Source: Desulfobotulus mexicanus
GTDB lineage: Bacteria > Desulfobacterota > Desulfobacteria > Desulfobacterales > ASO4-4
DNA: 64,000 bases
NCBI RefSeq assembly: GCF_006175995.1
Contig: NZ_VDMB01000002.1
Span: 226,097-290,096, forward strand
Reading direction: 5' to 3'
The notes under the pieces are model-generated. The model was given only the letters and a program-made list of their open reading frames with translations. It was not told the origin of the DNA and searched no databases. This document shows positions 18,525-26,612 of this stretch, piece by piece; within the stretch, counting starts at the first letter, position 1; each line of letters begins with the position of its first letter. The translations under genes were made by a program, and so were the position numbers.

Positions 18525-19724
18525 TTATGGATTCAAAAAAAGACCGTTTTCATAAATCCGGATACGTTCTCCTGAGTGCAGTACAGCATCCACGCATTTG
18601 GGCCGGGTATTGACAAGATCCCAGTGCAGGGCGGAATCATTGAAACCCAGAGCCTTTTTTTGATCAGATCCAAAGGATGTAAGATCGCCTGTGAAGCTGT
18701 CCGCATAGGCAGACCCGATGGCAATGTGGCTGTTGCCCCACTCGCCGCCGTAGTTTTCGTCAAAAAGGGTGTTGGCCATAAAACGATTGATCCGCGAGAA
18801 CCTTCTGTCTGTCAGGGAAAACTCACCGACCCTGCGGGCACCGGCATCGGTTTCAAGCTGTTTGAGAAGAAAGTTCTCTCCTTCTTCGGCTGTGGCCTTT
18901 ACCACTTCTCCACCGGAAAATTCCAGACGAACCCCCCGAACCCTGTGACCGCTGCGGAATGAAACCTGATCCGCATAAAAGACACCCTCTGTTCCCCGCC
19001 AGTCCGGAGATATGAAAAGCTCAAAGCTTGGGATATTATGCCCCGAAAGCCCAAGCCATTTTCTTTGTTCTCCTGCACGGATTTTCAGATCGCAGGTGTC
19101 GGACTGAATGTGGAAAAAGTCCGTATTCAGGCTGTTCAGCCATTTTTTGATGGCTTTTGCCCTTTCAAGGATGCTTTCCCACCGGGCTACGGGGTTTGCC
19201 ATATCCAGGAAGCAGGCCTGCAGAATCTGCTGGGTATATTCATCAAAGCCCATATCCGCCTGATGGGCCAGCTCTTTGGTGGGATAGATGCACAGGGTCC
19301 ATCCGAACAGTCTTCTGGCGTCCCTTTCATCCAGAATCTCCTTGAATACTTTACGACTGCGGGCAAAAAAAGCCATACGGGAAGGATCTGTATCCGCAAG
19401 GTGGGTGAGGGATTCCGGCGCATGGAGAACGATATTTCCGTTAAGACTGGACAAAAGCTCTTTTTCTCCGGGGGCATGGAAGCCCAGCTGGGCATCGGAA
19501 CTTTTTTTATAAAAGTCTTTTTCCATTCTGGGTGAAAGGGCTGTGCGCATAATGGGATGGGCGCCCTTTTCCAGTATTTTTTCAAAGAGTACTTCCGCCA
19601 GGGGAAGGGCCGCTGCATGGTAGCGGAGCATAATGATATCATCTTTGGCCATGGGTTGTGTCCGGGCTGTATCCAGTGCCCAGAGGAGAACTTCCGCATA
19701 GCGTTCCAGAAAGTCTGGCTGCAT
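18525..19724 (-). CDS. M29-family metalloaminopeptidase
   Basis: A 399-residue peptidase of the M29 (AmpS/PepS/T) family, cytoplasmic, removing N-terminal residues with a dinuclear metal site. The C-terminal signature regions are recognisable: VRLEFSGGEVVKATAEEGEN near 270, the NSHIAIGSAY segment near 340 and DSALHWDLV near 371. Length is normal for the family. The gene ends at a shared terminator with ferredoxin and is preceded by a small unknown gene on the same strand. Metal and substrate preference cannot be read from sequence. Confidence 0.88.
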   Translation of the reverse strand: MQPDFLERYAEVLLWALDTARTQPMAKDDIIMLRYHAAALPLAEVLFEKILEKGAHPIMRTALSPRMEKDFYKKSSDAQLGFHAPGEKELLSSLNGNIVLHAPESLTHLADTDPSRMAFFARSRKVFKEILDERDARRLFGWTLCIYPTKELAHQADMGFDEYTQQILQACFLDMANPVARWESILERAKAIKKWLNSLNTDFFHIQSDTCDLKIRAGEQRKWLGLSGHNIPSFELFISPDWRGTEGVFYADQVSFRSGHRVRGVRLEFSGGEVVKATAEEGENFLLKQLETDAGARRVGEFSLTDRRFSRINRFMANTLFDENYGGEWGNSHIAIGSAYADSFTGDLTSFGSDQKKALGFNDSALHWDLVNTRPKCVDAVLHSGERIRIYENGLFLNP

Positions 19725-19763
19725 GAAACACCTTCCTTTGTTCAGGTTTAAAACAGGTTTGAA

Positions 19764-20021
19764 TCAGTGATGATGGTTGTCTTTGAGAAAGAGATTGTGG
19801 TATTCGTCCTCGGAAAAATGTTTTTTCAGTATGGTGTAAATGGTGTCATGCAGGGTTTCAAGGTCGCGATCCTCAAGGCGGGGCAGAAGGGATGCAAGGC
19901 AGGTGTCATCGGAAAATTTCTGCAAAAGCCAGGCAATGGTCTCTTCATCGGATCTGCGGTCCAGACCAAAGGCACCAAAGCCTTCATAGTTTTCTACAAA
20001 GGTGTGGGAATGATTTTTCAT
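19764..20021 (-). CDS. Small acidic protein of unknown function
   Basis: An 85-residue protein beginning MKNHSHTFVENYEGFG and ending in DNHHH, with many Asp/Glu and a histidine-rich tail. The start at 20021 has GGAG 7 bases upstream; a frame extending to 20063 lacks one. It lies 39 bases upstream of the aminopeptidase on the same strand. No family recognised; the terminal histidines could bind metal, which is only a guess. Confidence 0.65.
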   Translation of the reverse strand: MKNHSHTFVENYEGFGAFGLDRRSDEETIAWLLQKFSDDTCLASLLPRLEDRDLETLHDTIYTILKKHFSEDEYHNLFLKDNHHH

Positions 20022-20110
20022 GGGGGTCTCCGGATTTTTTACAATGTTAATTACAGCCCTCAAGCTCCATAAGTTTTTTTGTTTCCACAGAGGGCTTGAT
20101 ATTTAACTTG

Positions 20111-21133
20111 ATGTCGAATGCACAGATATCTTTTGTGCCTTATCTCAACAGAAGCTACAATGCTTTTTACCCTAAGGCAGAAAAAAGTATGAAGAAAGAT
20201 CCGATTCAATTTTTAAAGGATACTTTTTTTCTTAAAGCCGATGACGGACTTCTGCTGCGTTGCCACAGGGCCGTTCCCCCCGGATGGGAGGCGGGTGGTC
20301 CTGTGCTTCTTATTCTGACGGGAAGGGCGGAATGTCTGGACAAGTACGACAGACTCACTGCCATGTTTCAGAAAAAGGGTGTTGCCGTGGTACGGAAGGA
20401 CTGGCGGGGGCAGGGTGGTTCCGGCCGCATGCTGAAAGATGGCCAGAAAGGTCATGTGACAGATTTTCAGCTTTATCTGCAGGATCTCAAAATTGTACTC
20501 GCCTCCCTTGTCTATCCCATGAAACCCGGCAAGCTTGTCCTACTTGGCCACTCCATGGGATCTCACCTGATACTGCGTCATCTTCTGGAGCAGCCTGACG
20601 GTATTCATGCAGCCATACTGGAATCTCCCATGTTTTCCATCAGCACCTTTCCGCTTCCCTATGCTGCCGCCAGATATATTTTCAGACTTGCAGGACAAAG
20701 AAGCCTTGCAGAGGCCTATATACCGGGAGGCGGTCCCTTCAGGCCCAGTGCTCCTTTTGCGGGAAACAGGCTGACCGGGGATTCAGAGCATTTTTTCAGG
20801 TTTCAGGATTTTCTCCGTCAGCACAGACAGATGCAGATGGGGGCACCCACACTGGGATGGATGGATGCTGCGGATAGTTCCATGGAAAGAATGTGGAAAG
20901 ATCTGGAATCGGCAGATCTGCAAACTCCTCTGCTGATTCTTTCCGGTTTGGAAGACAGGGTGGTACATCCCCATGACCATGAAAAGGCCACTTCTTACCT
21001 GCCCTATGCCCAACTTGCATCTTTTAAGGGTGCACGCCATGAGCTTTATATGGAAAGGCAGGAAATCAGGATAAAAGTCTGGAAGAGAATAGAAAACTTT
21101 TTAAATAAAACAAATTTTTTTACTGCATTCTGA
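20111..21133 (+). CDS. Alpha/beta hydrolase, lysophospholipase-like (PldB family)
   Basis: A roughly 340-residue serine hydrolase of the Hydrolase_4/S33 group. The nucleophile elbow GHSMGSH is at about residues 148-154, the acid is probably Asp in GLEDRVVHP and the base His in GARHELYME near the end. The N-terminus carries an exposed RAECLDKYDR segment and a lid region after the nucleophile, as in lysophospholipase L2. No signal peptide. The start is uncertain (TTG at 20096, ATG at 20111 or ATG at 20189 with AAGGCAGAAA upstream). The 3' end overlaps the convergent next gene by 14 bases. Confidence 0.82.
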   Translation: MSNAQISFVPYLNRSYNAFYPKAEKSMKKDPIQFLKDTFFLKADDGLLLRCHRAVPPGWEAGGPVLLILTGRAECLDKYDRLTAMFQKKGVAVVRKDWRGQGGSGRMLKDGQKGHVTDFQLYLQDLKIVLASLVYPMKPGKLVLLGHSMGSHLILRHLLEQPDGIHAAILESPMFSISTFPLPYAAARYIFRLAGQRSLAEAYIPGGGPFRPSAPFAGNRLTGDSEHFFRFQDFLRQHRQMQMGAPTLGWMDAADSSMERMWKDLESADLQTPLLILSGLEDRVVHPHDHEKATSYLPYAQLASFKGARHELYMERQEIRIKVWKRIENFLNKTNFFTAF

Positions 21134-21974
21134 CTACACGGAAACCGATGTAACTGCGTTTGACATCGGGGTGAAAGGCCATACGGTTGGCACTTCGGCT
21201 GTGTTCAGGACTTTGGAAAAAGGCCCCGCCCCGGACGACCCTGTGGCTGCCCCGTCTTGAAAGGGGATCTTTAATGTCATTCTCATAGGTGTCCGTAAAG
21301 ACTCCGGCCCTGCGACTGAAACTTGAGCGGTTGTTGCAGGCATCAAGGCACCATTCCATGACATTGCCATGGACATCATAGAGACCAAAGGCATTGGGTT
21401 TTTTAAGGGCTACGGGCTTGATGCTGAAACCATGGGCAGGGTAGGACTGTCCGGAGTTTCCGCAATACCAGCCAGATTCATTTAATACGGGATCCAGAGG
21501 AATACAGGTGGTTTCGTGGATAGGTCCATTGAAAAAAGCTGTCTGGGTTCCGGCTCTGGCCGCATATTCCCATTCCGCTTCCGTTGGCAGGCGGTAGCTG
21601 CGGCTGCCTTCCATGGCATTGAGCTGCTGGAGGAACTGAAGGGCATCATTCCAGGATACGTTTTCCACAGGACAGTCCCCGCCGCAGGACTGAGCGGAAG
21701 AAGGGGTTGTTCTCATCACATCAAACCACTGTTTCTGGGTGACCACAGTGGTGGAAATATAAAAGGCACGGGTAATGTGGACCGTGTGGAGGGCTTCATC
21801 CCAGTTTCTGCCCTTTTCCGTGGCAGGGCTTCCCATGGAAAAAGAGCCCGGCGGAATAAGAACAAATTCCATTTCCACGCTGTTGATGAAAGTTCCAGAA
21901 CCATGGGCCTTGAGACATAAAAGGGACAGGAGAAACAGGCTCTGCAGGATTTTTTTGTGGTAAGAAAGGGGCAT
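21120..21974 (-). CDS. Exported formylglycine-generating-enzyme-family (SUMF1) protein
   Basis: A 284-residue protein with a signal peptide (MPLSYHKKILQSLFLLSLLCLKAHG) and a C-type-lectin-like SUMF1 fold: FVLIPPGSFSMGS near 38, YRLPTEAEWEYAARAG near 130, DVHGNVMEWCLD near 198 and a closing IGFRVVRM. The oxidising Cys pair typical of true formylglycine generators is not evident, so it is more likely one of the many non-catalytic or EgtB/PvdO-like relatives acting in the periplasm. No sulfatase gene is nearby. It converges on, and overlaps, the hydrolase gene. Confidence 0.85.
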   Translation of the reverse strand: MPLSYHKKILQSLFLLSLLCLKAHGSGTFINSVEMEFVLIPPGSFSMGSPATEKGRNWDEALHTVHITRAFYISTTVVTQKQWFDVMRTTPSSAQSCGGDCPVENVSWNDALQFLQQLNAMEGSRSYRLPTEAEWEYAARAGTQTAFFNGPIHETTCIPLDPVLNESGWYCGNSGQSYPAHGFSIKPVALKKPNAFGLYDVHGNVMEWCLDACNNRSSFSRRAGVFTDTYENDIKDPLSRRGSHRVVRGGAFFQSPEHSRSANRMAFHPDVKRSYIGFRVVRMQ

Positions 21975-22225
21975 ATCCTGTCTCCTTTGATTTTAGTCAC
22001 TGTTCAGCATATTTTGTCTATGCTAACCTTAATGGTGACAATATGCCTGAAGAAACCTGACGGGTAAAGGTCTGAGTATGCAAGAGGGCAGAATGCTATT
22101 CCTGTCTTGTATTATTCTTGGTGCTGGAAATTACATCTGGTTTTAGCTTTAAAAAAACGGTATCTTCCAGCATATTATGATTTTTTATGGAGAGTTATTC
22201 TAAAAAACGACCAAGGTAAACTGCT

Positions 22226-23239
22226 ATGCGCCTTCCTTTTATAAAAATGCATGTCTGCGGCAATAACTTTATTTTTGTGGATGAGCTGGGACGCGATCCC
22301 ATGCCCGATGCCCTTGTATCGGATCTGGCAAAAAAACTGACGGATCCTTACACTGGAGTGGGGGCAGACGGCCTGATCCGGCTGGGCGGAGTGAATCCAT
22401 CTGATTCTTCCGGCATTTCCTTCCGGCTTCTGAAACCGGACGGTTCCGAATCCTTAAGCTGTGGCAATGGCCTTCTGTGTGCTGGCCGTTACCTTGCGGA
22501 CCGCTATGGGGTGAAACAGACGGTTTTTCAGACCCAGATTCCCACTGGAAGGCCCGTTGCCGTGGTATCCGGAGAAACCGGTGGTAAACGCTGGATCCGT
22601 GTACCAGCACCTGGTTCCATACCGGATTTTCTTTTTCGTCTGGAACGCCATGAAGATATTGTTACTCCTGAAGGACGTCTTGTATTTAATTTGCAGTCCC
22701 GGAGAAAAGCCCCCTTGTTTATGGAGAACAGCGAAGATGAGCTTTCCTTTGTTGCAAGCCCTGTTTTTGCAGGAGAACCTCACCTTGTGGTAAGGGATTC
22801 TGGTATTGTTCCCAAAGAGAGGGCAGGCTGTCTTTTTCCTGAAATGGATGGTGCTGTGGAACTGCGCAGGGACTGGGGAAATCTTCTGCTCTGTCGTATG
22901 GGAGGACAGATTTCAGCCCAGTATCCGGGGTTGTTTCCTAAGGGGATCAATCTCATGGTGGCAAGATCATCCGGCGGTGGAGAAATAATCTTTTTCCGAT
23001 CATTTAAAAGTGGAAATCTCAGGGAAACCATGGCCTGCGGAACTGGGGCTCTGGCATGTGCAGCCGTATTGGGAAAGGGTGATGCCATCCGCGTTGTACC
23101 TGAAATGGCCAGAAGGCATATGGGAGCTTTAGGATATACGATTATTCCCGGAAAAAATGAATGGTATATCTACGGTGATCCGGAACTGATCTGGGAGGGC
23201 ATTTGGACTGGCTGTTCACCCTTCCCGGGTGAAGTATGA
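22226..23239 (+). CDS. dapF: Diaminopimelate epimerase, unusually long
   Basis: A 337-residue DapF-family enzyme interconverting LL- and meso-diaminopimelate for peptidoglycan and lysine. The two catalytic cysteines are in DGSESLSCGNG (about residues 71-81) and ACGTGA (about 271-276). It is some 60 residues longer than usual and the common KMHGLGNDF start reads KMHVCGNNFIFVD, so the protein is divergent, with extra sequence in the middle (about 120-190). Function as a true DapF is likely but a related epimerase is possible. No lysine-pathway neighbours. Confidence 0.82.
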   Translation: MRLPFIKMHVCGNNFIFVDELGRDPMPDALVSDLAKKLTDPYTGVGADGLIRLGGVNPSDSSGISFRLLKPDGSESLSCGNGLLCAGRYLADRYGVKQTVFQTQIPTGRPVAVVSGETGGKRWIRVPAPGSIPDFLFRLERHEDIVTPEGRLVFNLQSRRKAPLFMENSEDELSFVASPVFAGEPHLVVRDSGIVPKERAGCLFPEMDGAVELRRDWGNLLLCRMGGQISAQYPGLFPKGINLMVARSSGGGEIIFFRSFKSGNLRETMACGTGALACAAVLGKGDAIRVVPEMARRHMGALGYTIIPGKNEWYIYGDPELIWEGIWTGCSPFPGEV

Positions 23240-23321
23240 CAAATGGCAGGTATGCAGTAGTTATTCAGGGATTTTTTGTTTGTCCATCAATAAAATGTAT
23301 CTAACCTTTATTGAGGTGGTT

Positions 23322-24476
23322 ATGCACTTTATCAAGTCAACGATTCTGATTCTTGTAATGCTTGTGTTTTTTATCCCTGAATCATGGGCCGGGAAGTATC
23401 CCCTAACTCCTGTGACAAAAAACGGTGAAAAATGGCGTGTAGGTTATTTGGAAGGCGGTATGTTTCCAGATTATCAGATTATTTTTTTCAGGACCGTGCA
23501 GGGACTGATGGAGCTGGGCTGGATTAAACCCATGGACCTGCCGGAAACATACAATCCGGATCACAGAGAGGCCTGGCAGTGGCTGGCTGAAAATGCCCGG
23601 TCAGATTATATGGAATTTGTCAGGGATGCATTTTATACATCGGAATTTAAGGCTGATCAGCGTGTCCGGACAAAACAGGAGCTGCTTGACCGGCTTAATA
23701 AAAAGAAGGATCTGGATCTGATTCTGGCCATGGGAACCTGGGCGGGGCAGGATCTGGCCAATGATGAGCATTCTATTCCCACTGTGGTGGCTTCCACCAG
23801 TGATCCTCTGGGTTCTGGAATTATTAAAAGCGCTGATGACTCCGGATTCAAACACCTGCACGCAAAGATTGAACCTGACAGATATGTACGTCAGTTACGT
23901 CTCTTCCATGATATTACCCGTTTCAGGACCATGGGTATAGTTTTTGAGAACAGTCTTGAAGGCCGGACCTTTGCTGCTGTGGCTGATGCCGAACAAGTGG
24001 CAAGGGAGCGAGGATTTGAATTGAAAATCTGCCATGCCCGAAACAGTGACATTAGTCTGGAGCAGGCCAATCGGGAGGCCCTTGCATGTTATACAGAGCT
24101 GGCACCTCAGGTGGAGGCCATGTATATCACTGTCCATCGGGGGGAAAATCTGGGTAATCTGTCTAACCTTTTAAATCCATTATTTAAAAATGAAGTAGCT
24201 ACCTTTGCCATGCCGGGATCTGAGTTTGTAAAACATGGTGCCCTTCTAAGTATCGCCCATGCCGGTTTTGCCTATGTAGGCAGGTTTCATGCCGAGACCA
24301 TTGCGAAAATATTCAATGGAGCTAAACCTGGAAGCCTTGAGCAGAGGTGGGCGGCGCCATCAAAAATTGCCATCAATTTGAAAACCGCTGAAACAATAGG
24401 ATTCGACCCGCCCTTTGATGTTCTGGTTGCAGCTGATGAAATCTATGATCATAAAGCTGAGGCAGGTAAGCAGTGA
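23322..24476 (+). CDS. Exported ABC-type substrate-binding protein
   Basis: A 384-residue precursor with a clear signal peptide (MHFIKSTILILVMLVFFIPESWAG) and a periplasmic binding fold of the type annotated as ABC_sub_bind. Features include the LILAMGTWAGQDL segment, the VVASTSDPLGSGI region near residue 150 and repeated alpha/beta elements. The start at 23322 has GAGGTGG just before it; the longer frame from 23229 overlaps dapF. No permease or ATPase gene is next to it, so it is an orphan receptor whose ligand is unknown. Confidence 0.78.
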   Translation: MHFIKSTILILVMLVFFIPESWAGKYPLTPVTKNGEKWRVGYLEGGMFPDYQIIFFRTVQGLMELGWIKPMDLPETYNPDHREAWQWLAENARSDYMEFVRDAFYTSEFKADQRVRTKQELLDRLNKKKDLDLILAMGTWAGQDLANDEHSIPTVVASTSDPLGSGIIKSADDSGFKHLHAKIEPDRYVRQLRLFHDITRFRTMGIVFENSLEGRTFAAVADAEQVARERGFELKICHARNSDISLEQANREALACYTELAPQVEAMYITVHRGENLGNLSNLLNPLFKNEVATFAMPGSEFVKHGALLSIAHAGFAYVGRFHAETIAKIFNGAKPGSLEQRWAAPSKIAINLKTAETIGFDPPFDVLVAADEIYDHKAEAGKQ

Positions 24477-24553
24477 TGTTTGTATTTTCTGAGTAATTAC
24501 AAGTTGCTCTGTGTACCTTGTTTTGCCATGGAATATGGTTTTTGTGTAATTGT

Positions 24554-24680
24554 TAAGTACATTTTATTTAGAAATTCCAACATTGTAATTTCAACAGCTT
24601 CGTACCGTGCAAGGCACCCTGGCTGTTTGTAAGTGACGTTGCAATCGTTTCGGATAGAGCTTCGTCCGGCACTCAAGCTA
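24554..24680. repeat. Repeat R1, copy B
   Basis: Near-complete R1 copy: ACATTTTATTTAG, TTGTAATTTCAACAGCTTCGTACC, GTGCAAGGCACCCTGGCTG, TTTGTAAGTGAC, TTGCAATCGTTTCGGATAG, AGCTTCGTCC. Its end runs straight into a perfect inverted repeat (24666-24733). Together with the following entries it fills the 630-base gap 24477-25106, where no gene is seen. Confidence 0.8.
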
Positions 24681-24733
24681 TAAACCTAAAGCTTACTATG
24701 AAAACAATCAGATTTTTCAAGCTTGAGTGCCGG
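24666..24733. repeat. Perfect 14-bp inverted repeat
   Basis: CCGGCACTCAAGCT (24666-24679) and AGCTTGAGTGCCGG (24720-24733) are exact inverse copies with a 40-base AT-rich loop. No T run follows, so it is not a typical terminator. Confidence 0.8.
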
Positions 24734-24744
24734 AGTGCTAATAA

Positions 24745-24842
24745 AATCGGCAACTGTCTGAAGTCGGCACCAAGGCAGCAAACTTAAGCTGCCATGGTAA
24801 TACATAAATTTATCCTGCCTGTGCCGACAAGTTTTGCCGATT
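24745..24842. other. Nested stem structure, candidate structured RNA or mobile DNA hairpin
   Basis: Three stems are nested: AATCGGCAA (24745-24753) with TTGCCGATT (24834-24842); GTCGGCAC (24763-24770) with GTGCCGAC (24821-24828); AGGCAG (24773-24778) with CTGCCT (24815-24820). An alternative inner hairpin GCAGC/GCTGC (24775-24779, 24788-24792) competes with the last. Such coaxial nesting is unlikely by chance; whether it acts as RNA or as DNA is not known. Confidence 0.65.
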
Positions 24843-24867
24843 CAGCACAAGACAAGAAGATCCCGAA

Positions 24868-24910
24868 TAAGATTGCGTCACGGGCAAATAGCTTGGGTGC
24901 CTGTGCATTT
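24868..24910. repeat. Repeat R1, partial inverted copy F
   Basis: GATTGCGTCACGGGCAAATAG and CTTGGGTGCCTGTGCA match the reverse complement of R1 in order, so copies B and F face each other around the hairpins at 24666-24842. Confidence 0.5.
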
Positions 24911-24946
24911 GCTTGACGGTTATGGTCTTTAGAAAATGTTCTGAAC

Positions 24947-25087
24947 AGCAGCTCACGCCCTGTTAGGGCGTCTTGTCATAGAGTAGCTTGTTGCCAGATT
25001 CAGAATCATTCTGAGCACAGACAGACAATGGTCAAATTTTTAAATATTTGAATTTAAAGAACTAAATTTAAGCTGCTCAGAAGTTAG
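24947..25087. repeat. Dispersed repeat R2, copy 1
   Basis: Starts CAGCAGCTCACGCCCTGTTAG, continues GGGCGTCTTGTCATAGAGTAG, ATTCAGAATCATT, GAGCACAGA, ATTTGAATTTAAAGAACTAAATTTAAG and ends CTGCTCAGAAGTTAGG. The same series occurs at 42971-43108 and, inverted, at 47571-47706. Confidence 0.8.
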
Positions 25088-25106
25088 GTTTTTGTTTGGC
25101 AAGGGT

Positions 25107-26612
25107 TCAGATCGGGACAGCTCTTCTTTCAAGTATCAGTTTCCCTATTCTATCCCTTAGAGATCCGTTCATACGGCTCAGGCGATCCAGGGCACGGTCT
25201 GCGCCGGTTTTTCCGGTTTGCAATACCCAAAGGGGATAATCCAGCATCCATTGATGCTCAAGTTCAAGCCCCTGTGCAGCTGTTTCCACAACATCCATGC
25301 AAAGATCTTTGACTTTTATTCCATTATATTCGCCGTCCAGTGCGTTTTTCACAGCCTCATTCCGTAAACCCAGAAGATCCGTCCAGCGGTATTTTTCCAT
25401 GAGCATGGAAGTCTGCTTAAGATTTCTCAGGAGTCCGTACTGCATTGCACTTGGTGAGATGACAAGGGAGCTTGAAATATTGGATTTATCCAGTTTTGTC
25501 AGATCTCTGTCCGGATAATTGGCACCGGCAGCCCTGCCTTCAAGGTAGCAGAAGCTGATGAAAGGAGCTAAAAATTCTTCAAGCTTATCAGGATGATTAT
25601 CCATGACATCCATGAATTCACTGAGCTCAGGGCCATTGTCCTTAAGGCCGTAGCGTATCCTGCAGTCTGTGTATTGGGTGAACTGATGATCAACCAGATG
25701 CCGGATATCCGGACTGATTATTTTTTTGTCCTTGTGGAAAAAAGATTTTCCCTGACATGGTCCGGACTTTAGAAAATCAAGCAGTGGTGGATCAGAGGGG
25801 ATCAGATACATGTCCGCAGGGTTTTTGAGGCTGTCGGTTTCTGAGACAAACCACATGCTGGTTCCGGGGCCGAACATCCATTTCAGGTAGTCGGCCAGAT
25901 TGTTAAAGGGTTTGGCAGGAGTCTGGTGCAGTTTTTTGTCACCTGCCATTTTTGAACAATCCATTTGCTTTGGCCAGATGGTGAGTCTGTTTTCCTTGAA
26001 GCCTGCAATTTTGCCTGCCTCAAAGGGACTGTTGGCATAGAGGGCTACAAAGGCTGGCGCAAGACCCAGAAGACAATTGAGTCCTGTTACGGCATTCCCG
26101 AGCTCTGTTTCAGTGCTTGGGCTGTTTTGCGCTTTGGCATCAAATCCGGCCATGTGGTTCCATCCGCGGTAACCCGTCTGGTATTCATAAATGGAACGTG
26201 GTGCCCGCACAGAGCTGTAAAATGTCTGGTTTATTTTGACATCAGGATGCTCGCTGAAGTTTATCACCATGGCTTTTTCCCGCTCCAGGGCTGCGAAAAT
26301 ATCCTTAAGCTCCAGATTGATCAGGCTGTGAAGCTGATTTAAACAGTCTTTTTCCTGCCTGACAGGTCCAAGGGAACTCTCAAGGTTGTTGAAACCATTG
26401 TCAATGGAGTGCAGGCCCTGCTCAAATTTCAGTCCATAGTCCCTGCCATGATATGCAAGCAGTTCTCCCTTTTGCCCCCTTAATTCTCTGATCTGCTGAA
26501 GATTGCGGAAAAACGTACCCACAGGATGGGTCTCAGTCGTCCGGATATGGGCTGTGGGCATCTCAAGCTCCACACCAATGCAGGGAAAAACAGTGGATTC
26601 ATCCATGGTCAT
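25107..26612 (-). CDS. GCS2-family glutamate-cysteine-ligase-like enzyme
   Basis: A 501-residue cytoplasmic protein with the GVELEMP opening typical of the GCS2/carboxylate-amine ligase superfamily and a LHSIDNGFNNLESSLGPV stretch near residue 68. Members join the gamma-carboxyl of glutamate (or another acid) to an amine using ATP. It is about 120 residues longer than YbdK-type members. Its ATG overlaps the stop of the upstream MFS gene by 4 bases, which itself overlaps alanine racemase, so the three proteins should be made together. A natural reading is synthesis of a gamma-glutamyl (or similar) conjugate of a D-amino acid, but the substrates are not shown by the sequence. Confidence 0.72.
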   Translation of the reverse strand: MTMDESTVFPCIGVELEMPTAHIRTTETHPVGTFFRNLQQIRELRGQKGELLAYHGRDYGLKFEQGLHSIDNGFNNLESSLGPVRQEKDCLNQLHSLINLELKDIFAALEREKAMVINFSEHPDVKINQTFYSSVRAPRSIYEYQTGYRGWNHMAGFDAKAQNSPSTETELGNAVTGLNCLLGLAPAFVALYANSPFEAGKIAGFKENRLTIWPKQMDCSKMAGDKKLHQTPAKPFNNLADYLKWMFGPGTSMWFVSETDSLKNPADMYLIPSDPPLLDFLKSGPCQGKSFFHKDKKIISPDIRHLVDHQFTQYTDCRIRYGLKDNGPELSEFMDVMDNHPDKLEEFLAPFISFCYLEGRAAGANYPDRDLTKLDKSNISSSLVISPSAMQYGLLRNLKQTSMLMEKYRWTDLLGLRNEAVKNALDGEYNGIKVKDLCMDVVETAAQGLELEHQWMLDYPLWVLQTGKTGADRALDRLSRMNGSLRDRIGKLILERRAVPI

